In this document: in pieces, positions 42,156 to 50,836 of the stretch | How the letters are laid out: every line of letters begins with the position of its first letter | Position numbering within the stretch: position 1 is the stretch's first letter | Assembly: GCF_900105335.1 (NCBI RefSeq) | Contig: NZ_LT629770.1 | Span: 1,612,001 to 1,676,000 of the forward strand | DNA: 64,000 nt | Source of the DNA: Microbacterium paraoxydans | GTDB lineage: Bacteria; Actinomycetota; Actinomycetes; Actinomycetales; Microbacteriaceae | Direction of reading: 5' to 3' | Made by a program: the position numbers and the translations under genes | The notes under the pieces: generated by a model | What the model saw: the letters and a program-made list of their open reading frames with translations, nothing else | Told to the model about the DNA's origin: nothing | The model's database searches: none

Positions 42156-43169
42156 CTAGACGAGCCGGGACTTCGGCGACACCGAGTACGTGTGCTCGGC
42201 GTCGCGGTTGACCGTGTCGCCGAGGGCCTCGTCGATCGCGGTCATCGTGTCGGCGTCGAGCTTCACGCCGGAGGCCTTGACCGTGTCGGCGAGCTGCTCC
42301 GGACGGGAGGCGCCGACGAGGGCCGCCGCGACGTTCGGGTTCTGCAGCACCCACGCGATCGCGAGCTGCGGCATCGACAGCCCCGCCTCCTCCGCGATCG
42401 GCTTGAGGCGCTGCACCGCGGTGAGGATGTCGTCCTGCAGGAAGCTCTTGATGAAGCCCGCGCCCGAGTTCTGATCCGTCGCCCGAGACCCCTCCGGCAC
42501 CGGCTGGCCCGGGAGGTACTTCCCGCTCAACACGCCCTGCGCCATCGGCGACCAGACGATCTGCGAGATGCCGAGCTCCTCCGACGTCGGGACGACCTTG
42601 CCCTCGATGACCCGCCACAGCATGGAGTACTGCGGCTGGTTGGAGATGAGCTGCATGCCGAGCTGCTTCGCCAGGGCGTGCCCTTCGCGGAGCTGCTCCG
42701 CGGTCCACTCCGAGACCCCGATGTAGAGCGCCTTGCCCTGCCGGACGACGTCGGCGAAGGCCTGGAACGTCTCCTCGAGCGGGGTCTCGTAGTCGAAGCG
42801 GTGCGCCTGGTACAGATCGACGTAGTCGGTTCCGAGGCGCTGCAGCGAGCCGTTGATCGACTCCATGATGTGCTTCCGGCTCAGACCGGTGTCGTTCGGA
42901 CCCTTCGGGCCGGTCGGGAAGTAGACCTTGGTGAAGATCTCGAGGCCCTCCCGACGCTGGCCCTCCAGAGCCTTGCCGAGCACGACCTCGGCGGCCGTGT
43001 TGGCGTAGGTGTCCGCGGTGTCGAACGTGGTGATGCCGGCGTCCAGGGCGGCGTGCACGGTCTTGACCGCGGCGTCGTCCTCGACCTGCGAGGCGTGCGT
43101 GACCCAGTTGCCGTACGTGATCTCCGAGACCTTGAGACCGCTGTTGCCGAGATAGCGATAGTTGACCAT
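42156..43169 (-). CDS. Aldo/keto reductase (Kv-beta-like, YghZ group)
   Basis: The protein has 337 residues. Motifs: MVNYRYLGNSGLKVSEITYG, GITTFDTADTYANTAAEVVL (Asp/Tyr), EIFTKVYFPTG (Lys), VDLYQAHRFD (His) and SPMAQGVLSGKYLPGQPV. It is an NADPH-dependent reductase of carbonyl compounds in the cytoplasm. Monocistronic; no pathway partner is visible. Confidence 0.9.
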   Translation of the reverse strand: MVNYRYLGNSGLKVSEITYGNWVTHASQVEDDAAVKTVHAALDAGITTFDTADTYANTAAEVVLGKALEGQRREGLEIFTKVYFPTGPKGPNDTGLSRKHIMESINGSLQRLGTDYVDLYQAHRFDYETPLEETFQAFADVVRQGKALYIGVSEWTAEQLREGHALAKQLGMQLISNQPQYSMLWRVIEGKVVPTSEELGISQIVWSPMAQGVLSGKYLPGQPVPEGSRATDQNSGAGFIKSFLQDDILTAVQRLKPIAEEAGLSMPQLAIAWVLQNPNVAAALVGASRPEQLADTVKASGVKLDADTMTAIDEALGDTVNRDAEHTYSVSPKSRLV

Positions 43170-43221
43170 GGACCAACGCTAGTCCCGCCGGCGGGGCGGC
43201 GGGCCGGATCGACCGTGATCG

Positions 43222-43719
43222 TCAGGCGGTGGCAGGCGCCGGTCCGCGGCGGCGGGACGTGAGCGCGGCCCCGACCAGCACCCCGACCGCGGCGAGCGCG
43301 CTGACGGCGTACAGGGGCAGGGCCCACGGGGAGGCATCGGCGCCGCTGATGCCGAAGGTGTCGGCGAGCCCCATGCCCGGACCGAACGACGCGACGAAGT
43401 AGGCCGGCGCCCCGCCCATGAGCAGCGCGAGGAAGGTCATGCCGGCCACCACCGCCGGAGCCCGCGTGAGGAGGCAGACGACCGCCGTCCCGATGGCCAG
43501 GCACACGCCCGCGGCAAGGATGCCGAGGACGGTCGGCGCCATGAGGCTCTCCCCGGCGTTCGACATCGCGGCCCGGACCTCGTCCAGCGAGAGGCTGCCC
43601 GGAGCCGCGGCGATCGGGTTGAGCACGAGGATCTGCACCGCGGCGAGGGCGGCGTACGCGGTGACGGCGAGCACGCCCGCGACGCAGATCCAGAGGGTGG
43701 GGCGCGGCACCGGTGTCAT
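43222..43719 (-). CDS. Four-helix membrane protein, unknown
   Basis: The protein has 165 residues with about four membrane segments (residues about 10-32, 62-85, 88-108 and 132-153) and a basic C-terminal tail SRRRGPAPATA. I do not recognise a family. It begins 9 nt after the MocR-type gene, so the two are probably one transcript. This suggests a function tied to the MocR effector, which is not known. Confidence 0.75.
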   Translation of the reverse strand: MTPVPRPTLWICVAGVLAVTAYAALAAVQILVLNPIAAAPGSLSLDEVRAAMSNAGESLMAPTVLGILAAGVCLAIGTAVVCLLTRAPAVVAGMTFLALLMGGAPAYFVASFGPGMGLADTFGISGADASPWALPLYAVSALAAVGVLVGAALTSRRRGPAPATA

Positions 43720-43728
43720 GCGGTCACC

Positions 43729-45222
43729 CTAGGCAGGGCTGCTGAGAGTCTCCCGGTACTCACGCCAGGCGTCGCCCAAGCGGCGCACCCCCTCGGTGAG
43801 CACGTCGTCCGGCGCGGTGAACGGCAAGCGCACGTGGTCGTCCGGCGCGGCGGCCGAGACCGCGAAGGCCCCGGTGCCCGCGATCGAGACCCCGTGCGCC
43901 GCGGCGACGCGCGCGAGAGCCGATGCGGAGCCCCGAGGCAGCGCGGCCCACAGCGAGAGTCCACCCCGCGGGGTCTCAGAGGTCCAGTCGGGGAGGTGCG
44001 CGGCCATCAGCTCCTGCAGCAGGAGGAGCCGCTCCTGGTGCACGCGGCTGTTGGCGCGGCGGAGCTCCGTCGCGTGCGCGATGAGGTCGAGCGCGAGGAG
44101 CTGGCCGGGCACGCTCGTGGATTGATCGGCGAGCTGCCGGGCGCCGCGGAGCCGCCGGACCAGCACGGGATCGGCCCGCAGCCACCCGATCCGCAGCCCG
44201 GCCCAGGCCCACTTCGACACGGACTCGACGACGAGCACCGGGGCATCCGGCCGTTCCGAGGCGAGCGTGGGCGGCACGACCCCGTCGAACGAGATGCCGG
44301 CGACGACGCGGTCCTCGATCACGGGCACCCCGTACTGCGCGGCGAGTTCGGCCACGCGGTGCCGGGCCGCCGCGGGCAGTCGCGTCCCCGTGGGATTCTG
44401 GTGGTGCGGGTTGAGTGCGACGAGCACAGGACGCAGCCGGGCCATCGCCTGCTCCAGCGCGTCGACGTCGAGGCCGTCCGCGCCCATCGGCACGCCGTGC
44501 ACGGTGCCGCCGCGCAGCCCCACGGAGTCGGTCACGCCCGGCCAGGTGATCTCCTCCGCGAGCACGACGTCACCCGGTTCCACGAGCGCGTTCACGACGA
44601 GGCTGATGGCCTGCTGCGCGCCGTGGGTCACGAGGATCTGCTCGGGCGTGGTCGGCGTCCCCTCGGCGCGGTACATGTCGGCGATGAGTTCGCGGAGCGC
44701 GGGGAGCCCTGCGGGGTCGGTCTCCGGGAGCAGGGCGAGGTCGAGCCGCGGCTGGTGGTCGCGGATGAGCTGCACACCGATGTCCGGGATCTGCGGCACC
44801 GTGCGGAGCAGGTCGATCGCGTTGGGGAGTGCCGAGAACAGGGCCTCGCCGCGGCCGGGACGGCGGTCCGCCGCGGGCGCCGTCCTCGCCCCCGACACCC
44901 TCGTCCCACTGCCCTGCCGGCGCTCGACGAGACCCTGCTCGGCGAGGGTCGCATAGGCGGACACGACCGTGCCCCGCGAGACCGCGACCGCCGCGGCGAG
45001 GGCGCGTTCGGCAGGCAGGCGGTCAGCGGGGCGCAGCTCACCGCTGCCGATCAGGGCGGCGATCGCCGCGGCGAGTCGGGTGGAGAGGGTGCCGTCGCCG
45101 TGGGACCAGCGTCCGAGGCGTGCGGCGAGGGCGGTCGCGGAGACCTCTCCGGCCTGGACGAGGGGCGCGGAGGCCGATCCGTGGGCCACCGGCGTCGCAT
45201 TGGCCCTGTCGAGGGTGTCCAT
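43729..45222 (-). CDS. MocR-type regulator (GntR winged helix fused to aminotransferase fold)
   Basis: The protein has 497 residues from ATG at 45222; a GTG at 45255 would add 11. The winged helix is at about 50-115 (LPAERALAAAVAVSRGTVVS, then RQGSGTRVSG). It is joined to a fold-type I aminotransferase domain of about 370 residues, with LALNPHHQNPTGTRLPAAAR and the PLP-lysine region VVESVSKWAWAGLRIGWLRA. MocR proteins sense PLP or an amino acid. Three TTGGACC-type boxes lie just upstream (45235-45301), the expected pattern for self-control. The target is probably itself plus the co-transcribed membrane protein. Confidence 0.9.
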   Translation of the reverse strand: MDTLDRANATPVAHGSASAPLVQAGEVSATALAARLGRWSHGDGTLSTRLAAAIAALIGSGELRPADRLPAERALAAAVAVSRGTVVSAYATLAEQGLVERRQGSGTRVSGARTAPAADRRPGRGEALFSALPNAIDLLRTVPQIPDIGVQLIRDHQPRLDLALLPETDPAGLPALRELIADMYRAEGTPTTPEQILVTHGAQQAISLVVNALVEPGDVVLAEEITWPGVTDSVGLRGGTVHGVPMGADGLDVDALEQAMARLRPVLVALNPHHQNPTGTRLPAAARHRVAELAAQYGVPVIEDRVVAGISFDGVVPPTLASERPDAPVLVVESVSKWAWAGLRIGWLRADPVLVRRLRGARQLADQSTSVPGQLLALDLIAHATELRRANSRVHQERLLLLQELMAAHLPDWTSETPRGGLSLWAALPRGSASALARVAAAHGVSIAGTGAFAVSAAAPDDHVRLPFTAPDDVLTEGVRRLGDAWREYRETLSSPA

Positions 45223-45234
45223 GAGATCCGATTC

Positions 45235-45301
45235 TGGACCAATGACAGCTTCCACGACCAGCTTCGGTCTCGATCTCGGTCCAATTCAGCAGGATTGGAC
45301 C
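45235..45301. promoter_or_regulatory. MocR-type operator cluster
   Basis: TGGACCAA (45235-45242), GGTCCAAT (45278-45285) and ATTGGACC (45294-45301) form one direct and one inverted arrangement of the same box. This direct-plus-inverted layout is typical of PdxR/MocR operators. Confidence 0.6.
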
Positions 45302-45571
45302 ATCGGCGAACTCCTCGCGTGGCTCGAGGACGATACCCGCACGCACGACCCGGCCCTCCGCGAACCGCTGGCCCGCATCGAGGCCGCCGTGACCGGCACC
45401 CCGTGGCCGACCGCGCCGTCCACGGTCGCCCCGTCCACGGTCGCCCTGATCCGTTCTCTCGCGCTGGTGTCCCGGTCCGGAGGCTTCTCCCGCGTTCGAA
45501 TCGCTCACTTTGCTCCGAATCCGGCCGGAATGGAGCACAGTGCGCGACTCGAAACGAGTCAGGTGGCCTGA
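45242..45571 (+). CDS. Possible small hypothetical protein divergent from the MocR gene
   Basis: The frame has 109 residues from ATG at 45242, with no ribosome site. Its middle part (about residues 20-80: TIGELLAWLEDDTRTHDPAL onward) has the high third-position GC of genuine local genes, and the predicted protein is acidic then Ser/Thr/Pro-rich. The last 25 or so residues run through the 59-bp palindromic repeat. The stop is 13 nt inside the convergent DUF4407 gene. The MocR boxes overlap its first 20 codons, so the real start may be later. I do not recognise a family; it may not be expressed. Confidence 0.4.
   Translation: MTASTTSFGLDLGPIQQDWTIGELLAWLEDDTRTHDPALREPLARIEAAVTGTPWPTAPSTVAPSTVALIRSLALVSRSGGFSRVRIAHFAPNPAGMEHSARLETSQVA
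45495..45553. repeat. 59-bp palindromic element, copy 1
   Basis: The element is bounded by TTCGAATCGC and GCGACTCGAA (imperfect terminal inverted repeats). It follows the DUF4407 stop. Copies 2 and 3 are at 47107-47165 (inverted) and 51680-51738, all exactly 59 bp. Confidence 0.75.
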
Positions 45572-47049
45572 GCCCCCGCGCCGGAGGCGGGAGTGGTGAC
45601 GATGTCGGCGCGGTCGCGGAAGCCCTCCGCCGTGACCTTGTCCAGCGCGACCTGCTTGCGGATGGCCAGGGCCTTCTCGTAGAGGCTGGGGTCGCCGTAG
45701 CTCGTGAGCACCTTCACCAGCACCGGCAGCAACTCGATCATGAAGAACAGCGCAGCGATGAGGATGTGCGCCCAGAGGATCGCGGGCTCCTTCTCGCTCA
45801 GGCGATTGAGGCCGCTGATCTGGCTCAGCAGCCCCACCGCCCCGGCGTTGCCCTGCGCCACGGAATCCGCGCGGGCGTTGTAGGCCGCGAGCGCCTGCTC
45901 GTACGTGTCGCGCGCGGCTGGGAGCTCGTCCTTCGCCTGCTGACGGTTCTGCGACTCCGAGGCCGTGGTGTTCTCCTTGGCAGCGCTTCCGGCAGCGGCG
46001 AGCTCCTCGTTCGCGGTGCGGAGCTGGGCCGCGAGCGCGTCGTAGGTCTGCTGGGCCTCGGCGAGCTGGGCCTGGGCGGCCTGAGAGCTCGCGCCCTCGC
46101 CGTTCACGCCGGTGCAGCCGGGGACGGTACCCGCGCCCTCGCCCGTGAGCTCGCACTGGTACAGCGTCCGCGCCTGGTCGATCACGGCCTGCTGCTCCGT
46201 GAGCTTCGCCGTCAGGTCATCGACCGTGGACTGGGCGGCGGACTCGGTCGCCGACGACGACTCGGTCCCGGCGACGATGCCCGTCGCCGCCTGGTTCTCC
46301 AGCGCCGCGACCCGCTCGGACGCCGCGTCCAGCGCCTTCTTCTCCGGGCCGGTCTCGAGCGCCTCCTGGTCGGCCTGCGCCTGGACGATGTTGGTCGCGG
46401 CGACCTCGCGGGAGATGTCGTTGTGGAAGATCTGCAGCACGAGCGGCTCCGCGACGACGAAACCGATGATCGCCGCCATGATGACGCGGGGGATCGCGAG
46501 GCCGATGAGCTTCCAGACGTTGCGGGTCGACGTCATGGTCGAGGTGAGGAAGCGGTCGAGGTTGAAGATGATCAGCGCCCACACGATCGCGAGCGGGATC
46601 GCCAACCAGACCGCCGCGCGCACGCCCGTCGTGAGGGCGAAGAGCATGGAGATCGCGCTGACCAGGGCGGTCCCGGCGAGCACGAAGAACATCTGCACGA
46701 AGCGCGGGGTCTCGCCGGGGACCCGGTCGAGGATCTCGCCCTCCGCCCCGCCGAGGATCGCGAGAGCACGGAGGCGCTCGGCGGCGGCGCGACGGCGACG
46801 CGGCTTCCGGACGCGCGGCGGACGCGCCTTCCGGTCGGGGACGGGCTCCGCGTCGGCCGGGGCGTCGGGCGCCGTCACCGGCTCGGGCGTCCGGTCGTCG
46901 GACGCGACGTCGGACTGCGCGGACGTGTCGCCGGTCGGTTCGTACTCGCGCAGGAAGTCGAGGTCATCCGTCTCGGCGTTCGGGTCGCCGTCGAGGATGA
47001 TCCGACCCTGCGAGTCGAAGCGACCCGGGCGGTGGGCGGAATAGGGCAT
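45559..47049 (-). CDS. DUF4407 membrane protein with coiled coil
   Basis: The protein has 496 residues. A hydrophilic acidic-then-basic N-terminus (to about residue 98) precedes the DUF4407 core (LAILGGAEGEILDRVPGETP). Three or four membrane segments follow at about 118-140, 146-166, 185-205 and near the C-terminus (about 425-450). A long predicted extracytoplasmic coiled coil (about 220-400, rich in Ala/Glu/Gln) lies between. The function of this actinobacterial family is unknown. It is bracketed exactly by two inverted copies of the 59-bp element. Confidence 0.9.
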   Translation of the reverse strand: MPYSAHRPGRFDSQGRIILDGDPNAETDDLDFLREYEPTGDTSAQSDVASDDRTPEPVTAPDAPADAEPVPDRKARPPRVRKPRRRRAAAERLRALAILGGAEGEILDRVPGETPRFVQMFFVLAGTALVSAISMLFALTTGVRAAVWLAIPLAIVWALIIFNLDRFLTSTMTSTRNVWKLIGLAIPRVIMAAIIGFVVAEPLVLQIFHNDISREVAATNIVQAQADQEALETGPEKKALDAASERVAALENQAATGIVAGTESSSATESAAQSTVDDLTAKLTEQQAVIDQARTLYQCELTGEGAGTVPGCTGVNGEGASSQAAQAQLAEAQQTYDALAAQLRTANEELAAAGSAAKENTTASESQNRQQAKDELPAARDTYEQALAAYNARADSVAQGNAGAVGLLSQISGLNRLSEKEPAILWAHILIAALFFMIELLPVLVKVLTSYGDPSLYEKALAIRKQVALDKVTAEGFRDRADIVTTPASGAGAQAT

Positions 47050-47106
47050 CCCGACAATCTACGAAACTCCGCCTGTGCATACCGTGGAAGATCCCTTGGA
47101 CAGGCC

Positions 47107-47165
47107 TTCGAGTCGCGCGAATGGCGGCATCCGGGCCGGATTTGGAGCCAGGTGAGCGATTCGAA
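47107..47165. repeat. 59-bp palindromic element, copy 2 (inverted)
   Basis: Reverse complement of copy 1 with about 47 of 59 identical positions, counted by eye. It sits between the DUF4407 start and the rlmN stop. The rest of 47050-47171 shows no gene. Confidence 0.75.
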
Positions 47166-47171
47166 CCGGGG

Positions 47172-48461
47172 TCAGGCCATCGCCGCGGCGGCAGCTTCGT
47201 CCTCGGTCGTCGCGACGAGCTGCCCGCAGGCGCCGTCGATCTCCTTGCCGCGGGTGTCGCGGAGGGTCGTCGGGATGCCGGCGTCGTTCAGCCGTCGCAC
47301 GAACTCGTCGGTGACGTCCTTCTCTGACGAGGTCCAGATCGAGCCCGGCGTCGGGTTCAGCGGGATCGGGTTCACGTGCACCCACCCGCGACCGCGCTGG
47401 TTGAGCTTGTCCGCCAGGAGATCGGCCCGCCAGGCGTGGTCGTTCATGTCCTTGATGAGGGCGTACTCGATGGACACGCGGCGCCCGGTCTTGGCGTAGT
47501 AGTCGTAGGCCGCGTCGAGCGCCTCGTCGACCTTCCACCGCGAGTTCACGGGGATGAGCTCGTCCCGCAGGTGGTCGTCAGGGGCGTGCAGCGACAGGGC
47601 GAACGTGACGGGGATGTTCTCGTCGGCGAGCTTGCGGATCGCGGGCACGAGTCCCACGGTCGACACGGTGATGCCGCGGGCGCTCATGCCGAGACCGTCG
47701 GGCTGCGGGGCGACCATGGTGCGCACCGCGTCCATGACGCGCTTGTAGTTGGCGAGCGGCTCCCCCATGCCCATGAAGACGATGTTGGAGACGCGCTCCA
47801 TGCTGTGGTCGTCGCGCTTCTTGCCGCCCAGCTCGCCGTTCGCGATGGCCCGGTTGGCCCTGACGATCTGCTCGATAATCTCGGCGGTGGACATGTTGCG
47901 GGTCAGCCCCGCCTGGCCCGTGGCACAGAACGGGCAGTTCATGCCGCAGCCGGCCTGGCTCGACACGCACAGCGTGATGCGGCCGGGGTAGCGCATGAGG
48001 ACCGACTCGACGAGCGCGCCGTCGTGCAGACGCCAGAGGAACTTGATGGTGTCGCCGCGGTCGGTCTCCAGCCGCCGCACCTCGGTCATGAGGGGCGGGA
48101 GCATGCCGGCGACCAGCTCCTCACGGATGCCGGCGGGGAGGTCCGTCATCTCCGCGGGGTCGGACGTGTAGTGGCGGAAGTAATGCGTGGCGAGCTGCTT
48201 GGCGCGGAACCCGGGGAGTCCGAGCTCCTTCACCTTCTCGATGCGCTCGGCCGGGGTGAGGTCGGCGAGGTGGACCGGCGGCTTGCCGCGCTTCGGGCTC
48301 GCGAACTGCAGCAGCGGGCGCCCCTCGGCGTCCTTCTTCTGGGTCCAGCCCTCGGTCGCGGGGCGCACCTGCGGGGCACGGGTCTCGCGGATCGCCCCCG
48401 AACGGGACGACGCGGGCGCTGTCGCGGAGCGCGTCTCGGGTGTGCGGGGGTTCTCGGCCAT
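47172..48461 (-). CDS. rlmN: 23S rRNA (adenine-2503-C2)-methyltransferase RlmN
   Basis: The protein has 429 residues from ATG at 48461; the first 70 or so residues are a variable extension. The radical-SAM cluster Cys172, Cys176 and Cys179 is in [17 protein letters not shown]-binding motif [13 protein letters not shown] and the C-terminal catalytic Cys in [10 protein letters not shown] are intact. It methylates A2503 of 23S rRNA and A37 of some tRNAs. A ribosome site (GGAGGG) is unusually close to the ATG. Confidence 0.96.
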   Translation of the reverse strand: MAENPRTPETRSATAPASSRSGAIRETRAPQVRPATEGWTQKKDAEGRPLLQFASPKRGKPPVHLADLTPAERIEKVKELGLPGFRAKQLATHYFRHYTSDPAEMTDLPAGIREELVAGMLPPLMTEVRRLETDRGDTIKFLWRLHDGALVESVLMRYPGRITLCVSSQAGCGMNCPFCATGQAGLTRNMSTAEIIEQIVRANRAIANGELGGKKRDDHSMERVSNIVFMGMGEPLANYKRVMDAVRTMVAPQPDGLGMSARGITVSTVGLVPAIRKLADENIPVTFALSLHAPDDHLRDELIPVNSRWKVDEALDAAYDYYAKTGRRVSIEYALIKDMNDHAWRADLLADKLNQRGRGWVHVNPIPLNPTPGSIWTSSEKDVTDEFVRRLNDAGIPTTLRDTRGKEIDGACGQLVATTEDEAAAAAMA

Positions 48462-48532
48462 CCCTCCAGGGTACCGGGATGCGGGTGGGAGGCGCCTGGG
48501 CACGATCCCTGTCGCGGAGCGGGGCCGAGGAT

Positions 48533-48548
48533 ACTTGTAATTACAAGT
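48533..48548. promoter_or_regulatory. Operator palindrome upstream of the KDPG aldolase gene
   Basis: ACTTGTAATTACAAGT is a perfect 16-bp palindrome with the core TGTAATTACA, matching the TGT-N4-ACA sites at 14072 and 32732. It is 46 nt before the aldolase start and may overlap its -35 region (TTGTAA). Confidence 0.7.
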
Positions 48549-48593
48549 TGCCGTGCGGAAGAATGGGCGCATCCCCCTCGATCAAGGAGCAGC

Positions 48594-49232
48594 ATGTCCG
48601 ACCGTCTCGCCCGCGCCCGCACCACCGGCATCCTCGCCGTCCTCCGCGCCCCGTCGCCGGAGCTGGCCCTGGAGGCCTCGGAGGCGATCATCCGCGGCGG
48701 CGTCTCGGGTATCGAGGTGACCTTCTCGACCCCCGACGCGCCGGCCGTGATCCGCGAGCTCATCGCCCGCCATGGGGACGCCGCGTACATCGGCGCCGGC
48801 ACCGTCACGACGGCGGAGCAGGCGACCCAGGCCGCCGACGCGGGTGCCGCCTTCCTCGTCAGCCCGGGAACCCTCCCCGACCTCACGCGCGCCATGCTCG
48901 ACACCGGCCGCGTGGTGATGACCGGTGCGATGACGCCGACCGAGGTCATGGGGGCCCTCGAACTGGGCGTCGACGTCGTGAAGATCTTCCCCGCCTCCCT
49001 CGGCGGCCCGTCCTATCTCGGGGCCCTGCGCGGACCGTTCCCCGACGCCCCGCTGATGCCCACGGGCGGCGTGAAGCCCGACAACCTCGCCGACTGGTTC
49101 GCGGCCGGCGCGGTCGCCGTGGGGGCCGGTGGCGACCTTGCGAACGGCGCCGCGATCGCGAACGCGGACTGGGCGGACATCGAGCAGCGGGCCTCGCGGT
49201 TCGCGGCCGCGCTCGCTGCCACGCGGGGCTGA
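48594..49232 (+). CDS. KDPG/KHG aldolase family enzyme
   Basis: The protein has 212 residues; ATG at 48594 follows AAGGAG. Class I aldolase motifs: GISGIEVTFSTP-type segment (catalytic Glu; here GVSGIEVTFSTP), VTTAEQATQAADAGAAFLVS and the Schiff-base lysine in VDVVKIFPAS. It cleaves a 2-keto-3-deoxy (phospho)gluconate-type acid to pyruvate and an aldehyde. The operator shared with the 14.1 kb and 32.7 kb loci suggests it belongs to that sugar-acid regulon rather than a housekeeping pathway. Confidence 0.92.
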   Translation: MSDRLARARTTGILAVLRAPSPELALEASEAIIRGGVSGIEVTFSTPDAPAVIRELIARHGDAAYIGAGTVTTAEQATQAADAGAAFLVSPGTLPDLTRAMLDTGRVVMTGAMTPTEVMGALELGVDVVKIFPASLGGPSYLGALRGPFPDAPLMPTGGVKPDNLADWFAAGAVAVGAGGDLANGAAIANADWADIEQRASRFAAALAATRG

Positions 49233-49269
49233 GCCGTCGACCTCCGGGATCATTTGGTATACCGGATGC

Positions 49270-49971
49270 ATGCGGATGCGACGGGTGGCGACGGCCGTCG
49301 TTCTCGCGGGGGCACTGCTGCTCGCCTCGGCATGCACCGCCGCGACCTCGTCGCATCCCTCGCCACCGATCCCGGAGGTTCCTATGACCGACGCCACGCC
49401 CGACCTGCTCGCCGCGGCCGCCGCGGGGGACGCTGACGCCGTCCGCCGCGCGCTGGACGCGGGTGCCGACATCGAAGCCCGTGGCGACGGCGGCATGACG
49501 CCCCTGATCGCGGCCACCAAGGCGAACCATGTCGACGCAGCACGGCTCCTGATCGAGGCCGGCGCCGACGTGAACGCGAAGGACGACATCCAGGACTCCG
49601 CCTACCTCTACGCCGGCGCCCGCGGGCATGACGAGATCCTGCGGATGACCCTGGCGCACGGGGCCGACCTCCGCAGCACGAACCGCTTCGGCGGCACCGC
49701 GCTGATCCCGGCGTCCGAGCGCGGTCTGCTGCCGACGATCGAGATCCTGCTGGACGCAGGAGTCGACCCGGATCACATCAACAACCTCGGCTGGACCGCC
49801 CTGCACGAGGCGATCGTGCTCGGCGACGGCTCCGCCCGCTACGTCGAGGTGGTGCGCGCTCTCCTCGACGGCGGCGCCGATGCGACCATCCGCGACGGCG
49901 ACGGGGTGCTGCCGCTGGACCTCGCGACCGACCGCGGGTACGACGCCATCGCCGCCGAGCTTCGGCGGTGA
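49270..49971 (+). CDS. Ankyrin-repeat lipoprotein
   Basis: The protein has 233 residues from ATG at 49270 (or 49276). Lipoprotein signal ATAVVLAGALLLASAC, lipid Cys at about 22. About five ankyrin repeats fill the rest (DLLAAAAAGDADAVRRALDA, GGMTPLIAATKANHVDAARL, GWTALHEAIVLGD). It is a surface or periplasm-facing protein-interaction domain. The stop overlaps the exporter start by four bases, so they are co-expressed. Confidence 0.88.
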   Translation: MRMRRVATAVVLAGALLLASACTAATSSHPSPPIPEVPMTDATPDLLAAAAAGDADAVRRALDAGADIEARGDGGMTPLIAATKANHVDAARLLIEAGADVNAKDDIQDSAYLYAGARGHDEILRMTLAHGADLRSTNRFGGTALIPASERGLLPTIEILLDAGVDPDHINNLGWTALHEAIVLGDGSARYVEVVRALLDGGADATIRDGDGVLPLDLATDRGYDAIAAELRR

Positions 49972-50717
49972 CAGCGCTCGATCCCTGGGCCTGGGCCGCG
50001 CTCGGCGTGGCCGCGGTCGTCATCGGGATCTCGAAGACCGCTCTTCCAGGCGGCAGCATCCTCGCGATCGCCCTGTTCGCCGCGGTCCTCCCCGCACGCA
50101 CCTCCACGGCCGCGACCCTCCTGCTGCTGATGGTGGGCGACGTGTTCGCGCTGCTGGCCTACCGACGGCACGCGCATTGGCCGACGTTGCTCCGCCTCGC
50201 ACCGGCGGTGGTCGCGGGACTCCTCCTCGGCTTCGCCTTCCTCGCCCTGACCGGAGACGGGGTCGTGCGCCGCGCCATCGGCGTGATCCTGCTGCTCATG
50301 ATCGCCGTGACGCTGTGGCGGCGATGGCGGCAGGCGCGGGCGGAGCAGGAGGCTGCGGCGCGCGGCGGCGCGCTGCTGGCCGGCGTCTACGGCACGCTCG
50401 GCGGCTTCACGACGATGGTGGCGAACGCGGGCGGTCCGGTCATGTCGATGTACTTCCTCGCTACGCGGACGCCCGTCCAGGTCTTTCTCGGCACCTCCGC
50501 CTGGTTCTTCGCGATCATCAACGTGATCAAGGTGCCGTTCCTGGCCGGGATCGGACTGTTCACCGGCCCCGTGCTGCTCACCGATGCGATCCTCGCGCCG
50601 CTCGTGGTGCTCGGCGCGCTGCTCGGTCTGCGGGTCGCGCGGCGCCTGGACCAGCGGCTCTTCGATCGCATCGTGATCGTGCTGACGATCCTCGGTGCCG
50701 TGTACCTGCTGCTCTAG
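49968..50717 (+). CDS. TauE/SafE-family membrane exporter
   Basis: The protein has 249 residues from GTG at 49968. Seven to eight membrane segments with the family motifs GISKTALPGGSILAIALFA and GGFTTMVANAGGPVMSMYFL. Members move sulfite, taurine or other organosulfur anions. It is translationally coupled to the ankyrin lipoprotein; the substrate is unknown. Confidence 0.9.
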   Translation: MTALDPWAWAALGVAAVVIGISKTALPGGSILAIALFAAVLPARTSTAATLLLLMVGDVFALLAYRRHAHWPTLLRLAPAVVAGLLLGFAFLALTGDGVVRRAIGVILLLMIAVTLWRRWRQARAEQEAAARGGALLAGVYGTLGGFTTMVANAGGPVMSMYFLATRTPVQVFLGTSAWFFAIINVIKVPFLAGIGLFTGPVLLTDAILAPLVVLGALLGLRVARRLDQRLFDRIVIVLTILGAVYLLL

Positions 50718-50833
50718 CCCTTCGACGGGCTCACCCTTCGACGGGCTCAGGGACCCAACCCTTCGACGGGCTCAGGGACCCACCCTTCGACGGGCTCAGG
50801 GACCCAGAGCTGGGTCGCTGAGCCTGTCGAAGC
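50718..50833. repeat. Array of the dispersed CCCTTCGACGGGCTCAGGGACCC repeat
   Basis: One partial copy (50718-50733) and three full copies (50734-50756, 50759-50781, 50783-50805) stand head to tail at about 24-25-bp spacing, followed by an inverted partial copy (50812-50833) that can form a hairpin. It fills the space between two convergent genes and may double as a terminator. Confidence 0.85.
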
Positions 50834-50836
50834 GCG

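Noticed and set aside
47150..47171. tRNA T-arm-like GATTCGAACC
   Set aside because: No cloverleaf can be drawn around it; it is the end of the 59-bp palindromic element.
43834..47499. 1221-codon plus-strand frame
   Set aside because: Antisense to the MocR, DUF4407 and rlmN genes; no recognisable domain and unnatural Arg/Gly/His content.
50718..50833. CRISPR-like array
   Set aside because: The 23-bp units abut with 0-2 bp between them, so there are no spacers, and no cas genes are present.
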